Source of the DNA: Acidobacteriota bacterium
GTDB taxonomy: Bacteria > Acidobacteriota > Terriglobia > Terriglobales > Acidobacteriaceae
NCBI GenBank assembly: GCA_021778845.1
Contig: JAJYBU010000002.1
Span: forward strand, 1 to 64,000
Length of the DNA stretch: 64,000 nt
Direction: 5' to 3'
Numbering within the stretch: the stretch's first letter is position 1; the number at the start of each line of letters is the position of its first letter. The notes beneath the pieces are model-generated. The model had not been told where the DNA came from. It did no database searches and worked only from the letters and a program-made list of their open reading frames with translations. Positions 1 to 8,967 of this stretch are shown piece by piece. Both the position numbers and the translations under genes were made by a program.

Positions 1-58
1 TTCCGGCGCACGTTGGAAAGGAGCAAAAAGCGTTGAGCAGGCCGACCAGGGCGAGCCG

Positions 59-143
59 TTTGACGGTCCCTGCGTCCGTTCCGCCAGATGTCCCTGCCCT
101 TCGGGCAGAGACATCTGGCTCCACTCCTGCAGGGACCGTCAAA
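59..143. repeat. 85-bp nested palindrome (long hairpin)
   Basis: The arms 59-73 and 129-143 are exact 15-base reverse complements (TTTGACGGTCCCTGC). Inside them, 83-92 and 110-119 are exact 10-base complements, and 94-99 pairs with 103-108 around a TTCG tetraloop. Such a nested, cruciform-capable structure is typical of interspersed intergenic palindromes or of strong bidirectional terminators. No long T run follows on the + strand, so a repeat element is slightly favoured. No second copy was noticed in the window. Confidence 0.8.
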
Positions 144-357
144 ACAACACTGGCAGAATGATGCACAATATCACTACCCAGGTGGGCCAAATGTAATGGT
201 CAAAGTGGGCCACGCCGGAATAGCGAACCCACCAGGAACCGAGGCACAAAATAGATCAAGCCACCTGCTCCTAAATCCTGACAATGAATGTTGGTGCGGG
301 AAGGGAAGACCTTACAAGGAGTGCTGTTTTATTTGGGAGCAGAATTTCTACAAATGA
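88..357 (+). pseudogene. possible SEC-C motif protein remnant
   Basis: An open frame of 89 codons ends in a clear SEC-C zinc-binding motif (CWCGKGRPYKECC, near residues 69-81). The same motif type closes SecA at the far side of this window and many small bacterial proteins. The frame opens inside the palindrome at 59-143, and the first 60 residues look like translated intergenic DNA. An ATG at 196 would give a 53-residue product. I read it as the C-terminal remnant of a SEC-C domain protein or a very small SEC-C protein. Expression is doubtful because no convincing ribosome-binding site was seen. Confidence 0.3.
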
Positions 358-1208
358 GCGCCACTCTGCCGAAGGCCGAAGCGAAGCCGTAGGCGCAGCG
401 ACCAACATGCCCTCCTCAGCACCCGCAAAAACACTCCACTCCCGCCCTCCGCGCAGGACGTGCTAATCTTCCTATCTTCTCGAGGAAAGCCATGAGCCAC
501 GCAAACACGCGTGGATAAAGTTCTCGTCTACGAAGTATCAGACGTAAAGAAGGGCGGTTGCATGGATTGCGTGCAAAGTAGGTGGAAGATCGTCATCGTC
601 ACGGGTGGGCACTTCGATACTCATGCAGGGTATTTAGTCATTCCAGATTACATACATTACGATGTGCACAACCTAGCGAGTCAGGCGACGGTTGACCCTA
701 CAGTCCATCACTGCCAAGCGCCTGAACAAGGTGCGACTGCTCCTTCGTCAGTCAAGTCGCTCACGGACGCCAACGCTGAACAGTCGAAGGATTCAGTAAC
801 AGCCCGTCGCGGGCGGCCTTCTATCGTCATGCCTATTCTAAGTTGGATCTGCGACCAGGGGAACTCGATTCAAATAGGGCTGGACCCGGCGTACCAGTTG
901 GCCGGAGAAACTGGGTAGTAGCCTCAGGCGGATCGTTTTGGCCTCCTGTTCAATAGCCGTGGTGCCGATCCGGGTTGCATTCAAACCGGACCCTCCGCGG
1001 CCAAGACAAACTATTACTGGAAGAAATGATAAAGATTTGCTGGAACGGGCGGTTGCCGTACTCTCTAGTAAATCGTGAACATGTAATGTCCGATAATACA
1101 TATTCTGTATACATGCGAAAACTTGGTAGGTTGTCCATAAGCCAGCCACAGGATGTCTTCCCGACGCGACTTGAGTCTCAGCGCGATTGTAATTAGATTA
1201 GATGGATT
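358..1208. other. 851-base stretch without a convincing gene
   Basis: Open frames here (for example 511-918 on the + strand) have no recognisable domain, no clear ribosome-binding site and amino-acid content unlike the neighbouring genes. Base composition is visibly richer in A and T than the flanking genes. Together with the TGGGCCA-rich direct repeat at 178-214, this suggests decayed mobile or foreign DNA, but no transposase could be recognised. Confidence 0.5.
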
Positions 1209-2861
1209 GTGGCCATGACCAGGTTCTTCCCCGATCGCTCCTTCGTAGTGCGTTCGTGCAATCTTGCCCTCATGTTTGTGGTGTGGTTGCTGCCTACCGC
1301 CACAGCGCTTGCAGCCGATTCTTCGCCGGCGCACAGCGCGGCCTGCCAGATTGATAGCCGTGCAGACAGCGATGCCGACCTGGCGTACTACCATGGCGAT
1401 TACAAAAAGGCGGCTGCTCTTTATGCCGCTGCGCTGAAAGCCACTCCCACGGATGGCCGCAGCCACGAGTTGCAGGTCGACAGCCTCATCGGTCAAGGCA
1501 CGATCGACGACGCTCAGAAGCTGACCGATGCCTGGACCACCACAAATGCTAGCGATCCCTACGCCATCACGGCTGCGGGTGATGTGCACTTCGCCCAGGG
1601 CCACTGGTTGGAAGCGTATGCGTTGATGCTTAAAGCCCTGAAGGCCGATCCATGCATCGCACGGGCATATAAGGGAGCGGCCCATTATGAGTCCCTCGCC
1701 GGCTACCGCGCCACCGCGCGAAAGCACCTGATACTCGCCCACCAACTCGCCCCCAACGACGATGACATTCGTCGGGAATGGATCTTGTCCCTGGGAGGAC
1801 AAGCCACCGTTGACGCTCTCAAGCTGCTGGTTCAGAACGACGCAGCGCTGGACCTGAAGGAGAAGAAGCAACTCTCCGACGAGATTCCGTCCCTGGAGGC
1901 CGGCATCAGCCACCAGTGCGAGTTGGCGTCCGTCACCGGCCCCGCCATAATCCCGATGGTTCCGATCTATAAAGAGGCGGCCATTGGCGTGCAGTCTTAC
2001 GGCCTGGAGGTTGCGTTCAACGGGCACAAACGAGTGCTACAGATTGATACCGGAGCTACAGGCTTCCTGCTTTCACACAGCGCAGAGGGCGGAACCGGTC
2101 TCAAACCAATCGGTCGGGCGGCCGTCCGAGGCTTTGGCGGAGGCGGCCCCGCCGGCACCACGCTGATGCAGGCCGAGTCCGTTCACATCGGAGGACTCGA
2201 ATTCAAGGACTGCCCCGTTGAGGCGCTCAACAACTTCGGGGCCATGGGCGGAAGCTATGCCATGGGCCAACAATTAGACGACACGGGAGGTCTTGTCGGA
2301 ACGGATGTTTTCAGCCGTTATCTGGTCACAGTCGACTACGTCAAGCACGAAGTCCGGCTCGATCCACTCCCCCAGCCGCCCGCCGACGGTCCCACCCCAC
2401 CACTCGACGTGCTCGGCGGCCGCACCGACCCTGGTTGGATGGCCGGCGACCGTTACATCCCGCCCTCGTTGAAGTCCTGGACCGAAATCTATCGCCGTGG
2501 CCACGAGTTGATCGTCCCAATGTTGATCAATCGCGAAACCCCGAGCCTGTTCCTGATCGACACTGGCAGCTTTACCAATCTCATCGATCTCGGCACGGCT
2601 AAGAAAGTCACCAAGTCGCAATCTGGCATGATGGAGATGTCCGGACTATCCGGCACCCAACGCATGGCCGAGGCCGGAAAGTTCAACCTCGACTTCGCGG
2701 GCCTCCGTATTCCAGTTCTGAGCATGGATTCCATTGGCCTCTCGACCTTTGGCGGCGTCAACGGATTTCTCGGCTATCCCACCCTCAAGCAATTGGTGAT
2801 GCACATCGACTACCGCGACAACATTGTCCTCTTCGAGGCCCCTGAGGGCAAAAAGATGTGA
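1209..2861 (+). CDS. secreted TPR protein with two retropepsin-like aspartyl protease domains
   Basis: The product is predicted to be exported: a hydrophobic segment near residues 17-35 (LALMFVVWLLPTATALA) ends in a signal-peptidase-like site. Residues about 50-200 carry tetratricopeptide-type helical repeats (for example AYYHGDYKKAAALYAAALK). Two aspartic protease motifs follow, DTGATG with Asp about 280 and DTGSFT with Asp about 451. Retropepsin-type enzymes need two such Asp residues, normally one per subunit, so this chain may fold as a single-chain pseudo-dimer. The start is GTG 1209 or ATG 1215 in the same frame; neither has a strong ribosome-binding site. Substrate is unknown. Downstream hemD is convergent. 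The family assignment is firm; catalytic activity is inferred. Confidence 0.85.
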   Translation: MAMTRFFPDRSFVVRSCNLALMFVVWLLPTATALAADSSPAHSAACQIDSRADSDADLAYYHGDYKKAAALYAAALKATPTDGRSHELQVDSLIGQGTIDDAQKLTDAWTTTNASDPYAITAAGDVHFAQGHWLEAYALMLKALKADPCIARAYKGAAHYESLAGYRATARKHLILAHQLAPNDDDIRREWILSLGGQATVDALKLLVQNDAALDLKEKKQLSDEIPSLEAGISHQCELASVTGPAIIPMVPIYKEAAIGVQSYGLEVAFNGHKRVLQIDTGATGFLLSHSAEGGTGLKPIGRAAVRGFGGGGPAGTTLMQAESVHIGGLEFKDCPVEALNNFGAMGGSYAMGQQLDDTGGLVGTDVFSRYLVTVDYVKHEVRLDPLPQPPADGPTPPLDVLGGRTDPGWMAGDRYIPPSLKSWTEIYRRGHELIVPMLINRETPSLFLIDTGSFTNLIDLGTAKKVTKSQSGMMEMSGLSGTQRMAEAGKFNLDFAGLRIPVLSMDSIGLSTFGGVNGFLGYPTLKQLVMHIDYRDNIVLFEAPEGKKM

Positions 2862-2982
2862 TCCGCCCAGGCATACTAACGGGCTTGATCGAGGTCTTGC
2901 GAGCCACGCGCAGGGTCCGAGTTTGTTGTGCTGGCAGCGTGCCTACGGAACTAGCGCCCCGGCGAATTCCCTCTTCCCGACA

Positions 2983-3765
2983 TCAATGGATACGTCCGTC
3001 AGATCGAAGTGACTTGATAACAGCTTCGACCAGCGAGGGGAGGTTGGACTCTGTGGCCTCGGCGTGTGGTGGGGCGTTCAGATCGCGGAGGGTTTGGGAG
3101 GTGATGGGCCCAATGGAGATGCGGAGGATCTCCATTGGAAGACTCAGCCCTGCGACTTCAAGTAGCGCTAGAAGGTTTGTCGCTGTCGAGGAGCTGGTAA
3201 AAGTGATAGCGGCTGGCCAGCGATCCGGGGAGGAAAAGAGGTGTCGTACGGCTGCGATGGAGTCGGCAGGGACGACGTTGCGGTAGACGGGAGCGATGGT
3301 GACGTCGGCACCGGCGCCGCCGAGAGTGTCGGGAAGGTATTCGCGGGCGATCTCGGCGCGGAGAAGGAGAAACCGGGTGGGGTTGCCGTCGGGTTGGAGA
3401 GCATGCGGGAGAAGTTGGTCGGCGAGGGACTCGGCTACGGCTTGCGGCGGTAGGAGGTCTACGTGGAGGCCGAGAGCTTCAAGGGCGCGGGCGGTGGCAG
3501 AGCCTATGGCAGCGATCTTCTGCGTTGAGAGCGAGGGCTTCTCAGCGCGTTTGGCGAAGGCCTCGACGGCGTTGGCACTGGTGAAGATGAGCCAGTGGAA
3601 GGTATCGAGGCGGGCGATCGCGGCGTCCAGGTGGGCGAACGTGGTGGGATCGGCGAGCTCGATGGTGGGAATGAGAACAGGGTCTGCACCGACAGCGCGG
3701 AGCTGGTCGGCGAGCGTGGAGGCCTGGCGTGGCGAACGGGTAATGAGGACGCGGGGTCGGTTCAT
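2983..3765 (-). CDS. hemD: uroporphyrinogen-III synthase
   Basis: This enzyme closes and inverts ring D of hydroxymethylbilane to give uroporphyrinogen III, the branch-point precursor of haem, sirohaem and cobalamin. At 260 residues it has the usual length. The N-terminus (VLITRSPRQAS, then TIEL) and the WLIFTSANAVEAF segment are typical of the two-domain HemD fold; the family has few invariant residues. It is not in an operon with hemC (13965) or hemA (17683), although all three lie on the minus strand. It is convergent with the aspartyl-protease gene. The start is the ATG at 3765. Confidence 0.88.
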   Translation of the reverse strand: MNRPRVLITRSPRQASTLADQLRAVGADPVLIPTIELADPTTFAHLDAAIARLDTFHWLIFTSANAVEAFAKRAEKPSLSTQKIAAIGSATARALEALGLHVDLLPPQAVAESLADQLLPHALQPDGNPTRFLLLRAEIAREYLPDTLGGAGADVTIAPVYRNVVPADSIAAVRHLFSSPDRWPAAITFTSSSTATNLLALLEVAGLSLPMEILRISIGPITSQTLRDLNAPPHAEATESNLPSLVEAVIKSLRSDGRIH

Positions 3766-3912
3766 GCTGGTTCCCTGCTCTTCAGCTTCTCATCCGCGGG
3801 TTATGGCTGTCTGTGATTTGCTGCCGTGCATCAGCAGCTTACTGCGTTCGTATCGCTGCATTGTGAAGATCCTATGCTGGCTTCCCATGCAGTGGTGGGG
3901 CATCAATGCGCT

Positions 3913-6900
3913 CTATTTGCTGTCTGGGTAGGTGACCTGCAAGGTTAGGATTTCGTAGGGCTTGATGGGGACGGTGATGGTGTTGTTGGCTAAGGCCAAA
4001 TGTTCGGCATTGGGAATCGGGTCTTCCATAAGGTTGGTTTCGACGGCGAACTGGGCGCCGGCGGGGACGTGGAGTTTGACCTCGGTGGGCTTCCCGGCCC
4101 ACTCGTACATGCGGAAGATGAGGGCGTTGGTGTCTTCGGCTTTCTTGACCGCGCTGAGGGTAACGTTGGGGCTGTCGAGGGAGACGAAGGAGTGCGTGGC
4201 GGGCATCTCACCGCTGTGGGCAAAGACCTGGTGGGCCATGAGCGGCGTGTTGAGCTCGTAGCCGCGGCGGACGGTAAGTGCATTCTTCCATGAGCCAGGG
4301 TGCGGGTAGATCTCGTAGGTGAAGTGCTGGGTGCCGCGGTCGGCATCAGGGTCGGGCCAAGTGGGCGAGCGGAGGAGGGTGAGGCGCAGGAGGTTCCCTA
4401 CCGCATCGTAGCCGTACTTGGAGTCGTTGAGGATGGAAAAGCCTTGGTGCTGGTCGCCCAGATCGGCCCAGCGGAGAGCTGGTACTTCAAACTGAGCCTT
4501 CTCCCACGAGTTATTACGCGTGGTGGTGCGCTCAATGGACCCATAAGGAATCTCGTAGGTGGCCTTGACGCTGGAGGCGGCGAGCGGGAAGGCGGCCTTG
4601 AGGAGGATGTGGGTCTCGTGCCATTCAACCGTGTTGGAGATGCGAATCACATCGCTCCCCGCATCCAGAGAGATGTCCTGGATGAAGTGCGACTTGCTCC
4701 AGGTTCGGGTGATGCGGATGGTTTTGCGGAGCGGGCCGTTGTCCGTTACGGCGATGGAGTCGAGGGCGGTGATGGGGGTCATGGTGCCGTCGAGCGTGCC
4801 AGGATCGATGTTCCAGGCGTCATAGGCCTTGGGCTTGTCGACGAAGGTCTGGAGCTGGTTGCCGCAGGCCTGTGGTGCGATGTACTCCTGCTTGCTTTCT
4901 CGAGAAACGATGCTGGTGATGCAGCCGGCCTTCTTGTCGATCACAAGCTTGAGGTGGGTATTAGCAAGGGTGTACGCACCGGCTGCATCCTGCAATACCA
5001 GGTCAGAGGCTGGACTTGTAGCAGCACTGGTTGAGGGTGCGGCGTGCAGTACGGTGTAGCCAAGCGCGGGAATATCAGTGACGCGCGCGAGCATCGTGAA
5101 CTGGTGGGTTTCGGCGTCTCTGGAAAGTACCTGGGCGAGGACGGGCTGCTCGTGGGTATCGAGGAGCTTGATGCCGGTCGCGTCCTCAGGTAGCTGCACT
5201 TTGAGTTCAACAGTCTCGGAGCGCGGCCACGCCATCGTGTTGTAGACGAGGATGGGGGTGTTGCCGGCGACGCGTGTGTTGATGCGGGCATCGAGCGTGC
5301 CGAGGGCTGCCTCGTCGATGTTATGGTCGACGTCGAAGACCTGGGCGAAGTCCTTCTCGGCATCACGATAGATGACGGCAATGCCGGAGCCGGCGGCCAG
5401 GTCGTGGAACTCGTTGAAGGTGATCTTCTGCCAGTTGGTATTGAGGAGATGGTCCGGGTAAGGCTGGCCGTCGAGCCATGCGAAGGAGGCGAGCTTCTCG
5501 GCGTTGAGCGTGGCCGTCTCGCTGGTACGGATGTTGCGCTTGTGAGCGGCCTGGGTGGTGTAGACGCCGCGGTGGTACTCGAAGTAGAGTTCGTCCTTCC
5601 ACGTAGGGATGCCGACCTCGCCGTTGGGACCGGCTGGAGGTGCGGTATAGCCCTTTGCGATGGAGTCGTAGTCCCAGGTGGGCGAATCGGGGTTGAGGTG
5701 CGCCTGCACGTCGTCGAAGTAGTGCTGGACGGTGCTGTAACGCATGGTCGGAACGGCGGTGTCGGTCTTGTGGCTCTCGGTGATCCAGTGGTCGCCTTGG
5801 TCGAGCATATCGCGGGTGGGACCGCCGCCGTGGTCGCCGATGCCGTAGAGATCGAGATGCTCGAAGGTGCCGGGATTGCGGTCTGCGGACTCGGCGAAGT
5901 CAGCCGAGATGCGGGTGGGATTCAGGTCGCTGTGGACGTAGTCCGTCGGGAAGTAGGTGAGGACTTTGCTGCCGTCGGGCGACTCCCACCAGAAGAGACG
6001 GAAAGGGAGTTGGTTGGTGTCGTTCCAGTGCATCTTCTGGGTAACGAAGTAGTCGAGGCCGCTACGCTTGTAGATCTGTGGAAGCTGCCAGTTATATCCG
6101 AAGGAGTCGGGGTTCCAGCCGATGCGCGCGGTAACGCCGTACTCCTTCTTGAAGAAGCGTTGGCCCACGAGGAGTTGGCGAACCTGGGACTCTCCGCTGG
6201 GGAGATTGAGGTCGGGCTCAACCCACATGCCCCCGACAACTTCCCAGCGACCTTCCTTGATGCGCTGCTTGATCTGGTCGTTTAGATCGGGATACTTGTC
6301 CGCCATCCACTCGTAGTATTGCGCAGCGGATTGGGTGAAGACGTAGTTTGGATACTCATTCATGAGTTGCAGTGCGGTCGTGAAGGTGCGGCGAACGGCG
6401 TCGACGGTTTCAGTGCGCGGCCAGAGCCAGGCGGCGTCTATGTGCGCGTTTCCGTCGAGGTCCATCTTCGCTTGCTGGAGGATGGGATGGAGCGGCGCGA
6501 GGGTCTGCTGTGCTTTGCGCAAGGAGGCGTCGAAGGCGGGCTGGTCGGCGGTCTTGAGGGCGTCGGTGTCGATGGCGGCGATGGCGGCCTCAACGGTGGG
6601 AAGAAGATCTTTGCGGGGCGTCGGCAACACAGGCAAAAGATTGGCGGCGGTGATGCACTGAATCCGAATATCCTGAGGGTTGGGACGCGCGCTGGAGGCA
6701 GCGTCGTCCGGGTTCGGCTGCACGCGAAGAACGATACCGCCAAATGTCTTTTCATCGACCGTGTGCAGTAGCTTCACGGCAACGAGAATCTTGTCGCCGG
6801 GTTTGGCCGGAGCAAACAAAACAATCGGTTCGAGGTCGTCGCCCAACGCCACACGGCGACCATTGAAGTAGATAATCTGCGGCATGGGACCGTTGGCCCA

Positions 6901-7266
6901 TGCCTGAAATTGAAACCAGATGCGTGAACCGGTGATGTCGTAGCCGTTCAGTGTCTGGGGGACCTCGATGGTGCGGCGATACCAGACCGCATCTTTGGGA
7001 GCCTTCGATCCGGGTGCCACGAGCGGCCATGAAGAGTCATCGAGCGTGGGCGATTCGCCGTGCGGCACGTCGCCGACGTGGAGGCGCCACTGACCAGCAG
7101 GAAGCTCGGTGAGCGTCTCCAACGTGTGTAGCTTGGCAATCGCTGCGGGTGAGAGATTCTTCAGCTCTCGTACCGGCGTGAAGGACTGCGCCGGAAGCAG
7201 TGTGGGCAGGAGGATCGACGTACTGAATGTGAGAGCGAGGACGAGCGACTGGACACGGACGCGCAT
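3913..7266 (-). CDS. secreted GH38 alpha-mannosidase
   Basis: A 1117-residue exported glycoside hydrolase of family 38, which removes alpha-linked mannose with retention of configuration. A signal peptide occupies residues 1-27 or so (ending LLPAQS). A beta-sandwich, galactose-binding-like segment (about 90-185, with DDSSWP and VWYRRTIEVP) precedes the catalytic domain. There HIDAAWLWP supplies zinc ligands, and WNPDSFGYNWQLP near residue 385 carries the nucleophile Asp. FNEFHD (about 620) and the C-terminal beta domains follow the family order. The protein probably releases mannose from plant, fungal or bacterial glycans. It sits alone, with DUF2252 downstream on the same strand after a 113-base gap. 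The linkage specificity (alpha-1,2, 1,3 or 1,6) cannot be read from the sequence. Confidence 0.93.
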   Translation of the reverse strand: MRVRVQSLVLALTFSTSILLPTLLPAQSFTPVRELKNLSPAAIAKLHTLETLTELPAGQWRLHVGDVPHGESPTLDDSSWPLVAPGSKAPKDAVWYRRTIEVPQTLNGYDITGSRIWFQFQAWANGPMPQIIYFNGRRVALGDDLEPIVLFAPAKPGDKILVAVKLLHTVDEKTFGGIVLRVQPNPDDAASSARPNPQDIRIQCITAANLLPVLPTPRKDLLPTVEAAIAAIDTDALKTADQPAFDASLRKAQQTLAPLHPILQQAKMDLDGNAHIDAAWLWPRTETVDAVRRTFTTALQLMNEYPNYVFTQSAAQYYEWMADKYPDLNDQIKQRIKEGRWEVVGGMWVEPDLNLPSGESQVRQLLVGQRFFKKEYGVTARIGWNPDSFGYNWQLPQIYKRSGLDYFVTQKMHWNDTNQLPFRLFWWESPDGSKVLTYFPTDYVHSDLNPTRISADFAESADRNPGTFEHLDLYGIGDHGGGPTRDMLDQGDHWITESHKTDTAVPTMRYSTVQHYFDDVQAHLNPDSPTWDYDSIAKGYTAPPAGPNGEVGIPTWKDELYFEYHRGVYTTQAAHKRNIRTSETATLNAEKLASFAWLDGQPYPDHLLNTNWQKITFNEFHDLAAGSGIAVIYRDAEKDFAQVFDVDHNIDEAALGTLDARINTRVAGNTPILVYNTMAWPRSETVELKVQLPEDATGIKLLDTHEQPVLAQVLSRDAETHQFTMLARVTDIPALGYTVLHAAPSTSAATSPASDLVLQDAAGAYTLANTHLKLVIDKKAGCITSIVSRESKQEYIAPQACGNQLQTFVDKPKAYDAWNIDPGTLDGTMTPITALDSIAVTDNGPLRKTIRITRTWSKSHFIQDISLDAGSDVIRISNTVEWHETHILLKAAFPLAASSVKATYEIPYGSIERTTTRNNSWEKAQFEVPALRWADLGDQHQGFSILNDSKYGYDAVGNLLRLTLLRSPTWPDPDADRGTQHFTYEIYPHPGSWKNALTVRRGYELNTPLMAHQVFAHSGEMPATHSFVSLDSPNVTLSAVKKAEDTNALIFRMYEWAGKPTEVKLHVPAGAQFAVETNLMEDPIPNAEHLALANNTITVPIKPYEILTLQVTYPDSK

Positions 7267-7379
7267 GAACGACAGATTATCAAAAACTGAGCATATAGGG
7301 ATAGAATCGGCAAATCTTTGCGCTAATTGGCTATCGATCGAGCTTTACTCGCTGCTCAACGCCCGGGGCCATTCCCTGC

Positions 7380-8825
7380 TCAACCCCTCTGTGTCGTATG
7401 GAGCAATCTCTTCGCTGCTGACCAGTCTTTCGACCTCTTGAGTGCACTCCAATCCTTTTCGGTCTTATCCGCATAGGCACGTGCAAAGCGGAGAATCGCG
7501 CGCGCAAAGCGATCAGACATGCCCAGGTAAGCGGCCATCGCGACGGGGTCGCCGGCGCGCGCGTGGCCACGCGCCAGCAATTCGCCACACACATCCGCAT
7601 AGCCCAGCAGCGATTGAGCGTCCAGTCCGCTGATGTCCAGCGCCGCCTTGTGATCGTTCAACTGGCGCACCACATAGTCGCGGCCATCGATGGTGGTGTA
7701 GCCCAGGAAGGGGTCGGAGGTGAGTTGCATTGCACGTTGGCCGTCCATGACGCGATGTCCTTGATGCGAGTGGCCCGATCCCTCCGGCAGGTACGGCGCA
7801 TAGGCCGAGGCGGGCTCTTCCTTGATCTGCAGAAACAGCGGATCGGTGCCATGCGGGCAGCTGAGGCCCTCAAAGTAGATCACATAATCGCGCAAGCCGA
7901 TCGAGCCCGTACCGACCACCTTGAATGCAACATCCTGTGCGCTGTATTGCTCCAAAAAATGTCGACGTTCGGGCTGCAGCGTGCGCGCATAGGGCCCAAG
8001 GGATGCGAGCACACTTGCGGCATCCTTTGGCCCGAGCCGCTCCAACAGGGGTGGCTCGGAGTGAAAGATGCGGTGGCGCTCAGCACCATGGACCGGCTTC
8101 GCTGTGTCCGGTACGGTGAGCGACTTCAGCAGCTTCTGGGGCGTCGAGCGACCAGCCTGTGCAAAGATTGCGGGCATCGGGTCTGTCTGCGCGAGGCGAT
8201 GAATCTGGTAGCGAGCAAGCTCGAGCACCGGCATGGCAGCAAAGGTGTGCATCATGCGGCAGTACTGGTCGGCGAAGTGGAGCACGGCCTCATGGCGTGC
8301 GGAGCGTTTCACGCCGGCTTCCCTGCCCGCCAGAATCAGACTGGTGGCGAGACGTTTGATGTCGTACTCGAACGGCCCGCGAATGGTCTCGTCAAAGTCG
8401 TTGATGTCGAACACAAGGTGACCGTCGGGCGAGGCATACGCACCCAGGTTTAGCACGTGTGCATCGCCGCAGAGTTGCGTGATGATGCCGGTGTTGGGAT
8501 GCGATGAGAGGTCGGCGGCCATGATGGGGACCGCTCCGCGAAAGAAGCCGAATGCGCTGGCCGCCATGCGCTGATACTTCAACGGAACCAGGCGAGGCAG
8601 GCGATCGTGCATGGATTTGCGCAGTAACTCCAGCGGATCCGATTTGCAGGCTGACGCATTAAAGTCGGCGTGGGCGCTTCGGGCGAGTTGTTTCCGCGCG
8701 TGCAGGCCCATGGCCTTGCGATCAGTGTGGTTGAGCGGGTTGGCGAGCATCGTCATGATTTGGCCGGGTGTGAGCAATATACGATAAATCTGTTGACGAT
8801 GCGCAGCGTCGCTAATCCTTGCCAT
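7380..8825 (-). CDS. DUF2252 family protein
   Basis: This 481-residue protein matches the DUF2252 family, whose fold resembles aminoglycoside phosphotransferase-like kinases but whose function is not established. Diagnostic segments are the N-terminal R-x-x-R-M-P-like region (MHDRLPRLVPLKYQRM), CGDAHVLNLGAY, and FDINDFDETIRGPFEYDIKRL. The last carries an Asn-Asp/Asp-Glu set that would suit metal or nucleotide binding. It is divergent from deoC with 115 bases between their longest frames, and is separated from the GH38 gene by 113 bases. No signal peptide is visible, so it is probably cytoplasmic. The family call is firm; no reaction can be assigned. Confidence 0.88.
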   Translation of the reverse strand: MARISDAAHRQQIYRILLTPGQIMTMLANPLNHTDRKAMGLHARKQLARSAHADFNASACKSDPLELLRKSMHDRLPRLVPLKYQRMAASAFGFFRGAVPIMAADLSSHPNTGIITQLCGDAHVLNLGAYASPDGHLVFDINDFDETIRGPFEYDIKRLATSLILAGREAGVKRSARHEAVLHFADQYCRMMHTFAAMPVLELARYQIHRLAQTDPMPAIFAQAGRSTPQKLLKSLTVPDTAKPVHGAERHRIFHSEPPLLERLGPKDAASVLASLGPYARTLQPERRHFLEQYSAQDVAFKVVGTGSIGLRDYVIYFEGLSCPHGTDPLFLQIKEEPASAYAPYLPEGSGHSHQGHRVMDGQRAMQLTSDPFLGYTTIDGRDYVVRQLNDHKAALDISGLDAQSLLGYADVCGELLARGHARAGDPVAMAAYLGMSDRFARAILRFARAYADKTEKDWSALKRSKDWSAAKRLLHTTQRG

Positions 8826-8967
8826 CCAAACTCTCGACGATAGCCTGCAAGAGGCCGAGCCGCAGCCAAGTCCACGCGATGGCGTGGGTATACACTTTCT
8901 CTGACGTAGTACGCGGCCTGCCAGTCGATGGCGGGCCGGATTGTTTGGGATTCAGTTGGAGAGAATG

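Noticed and set aside
511-918. 135-codon frame in the first kilobase
   Set aside because: No recognisable domain, no start signal, atypical composition; kept only as part of the gene-poor stretch.
1065-2027. 320-codon minus-strand frame
   Set aside because: Lies mainly opposite the TPR/aspartyl-protease gene and shows no domain.
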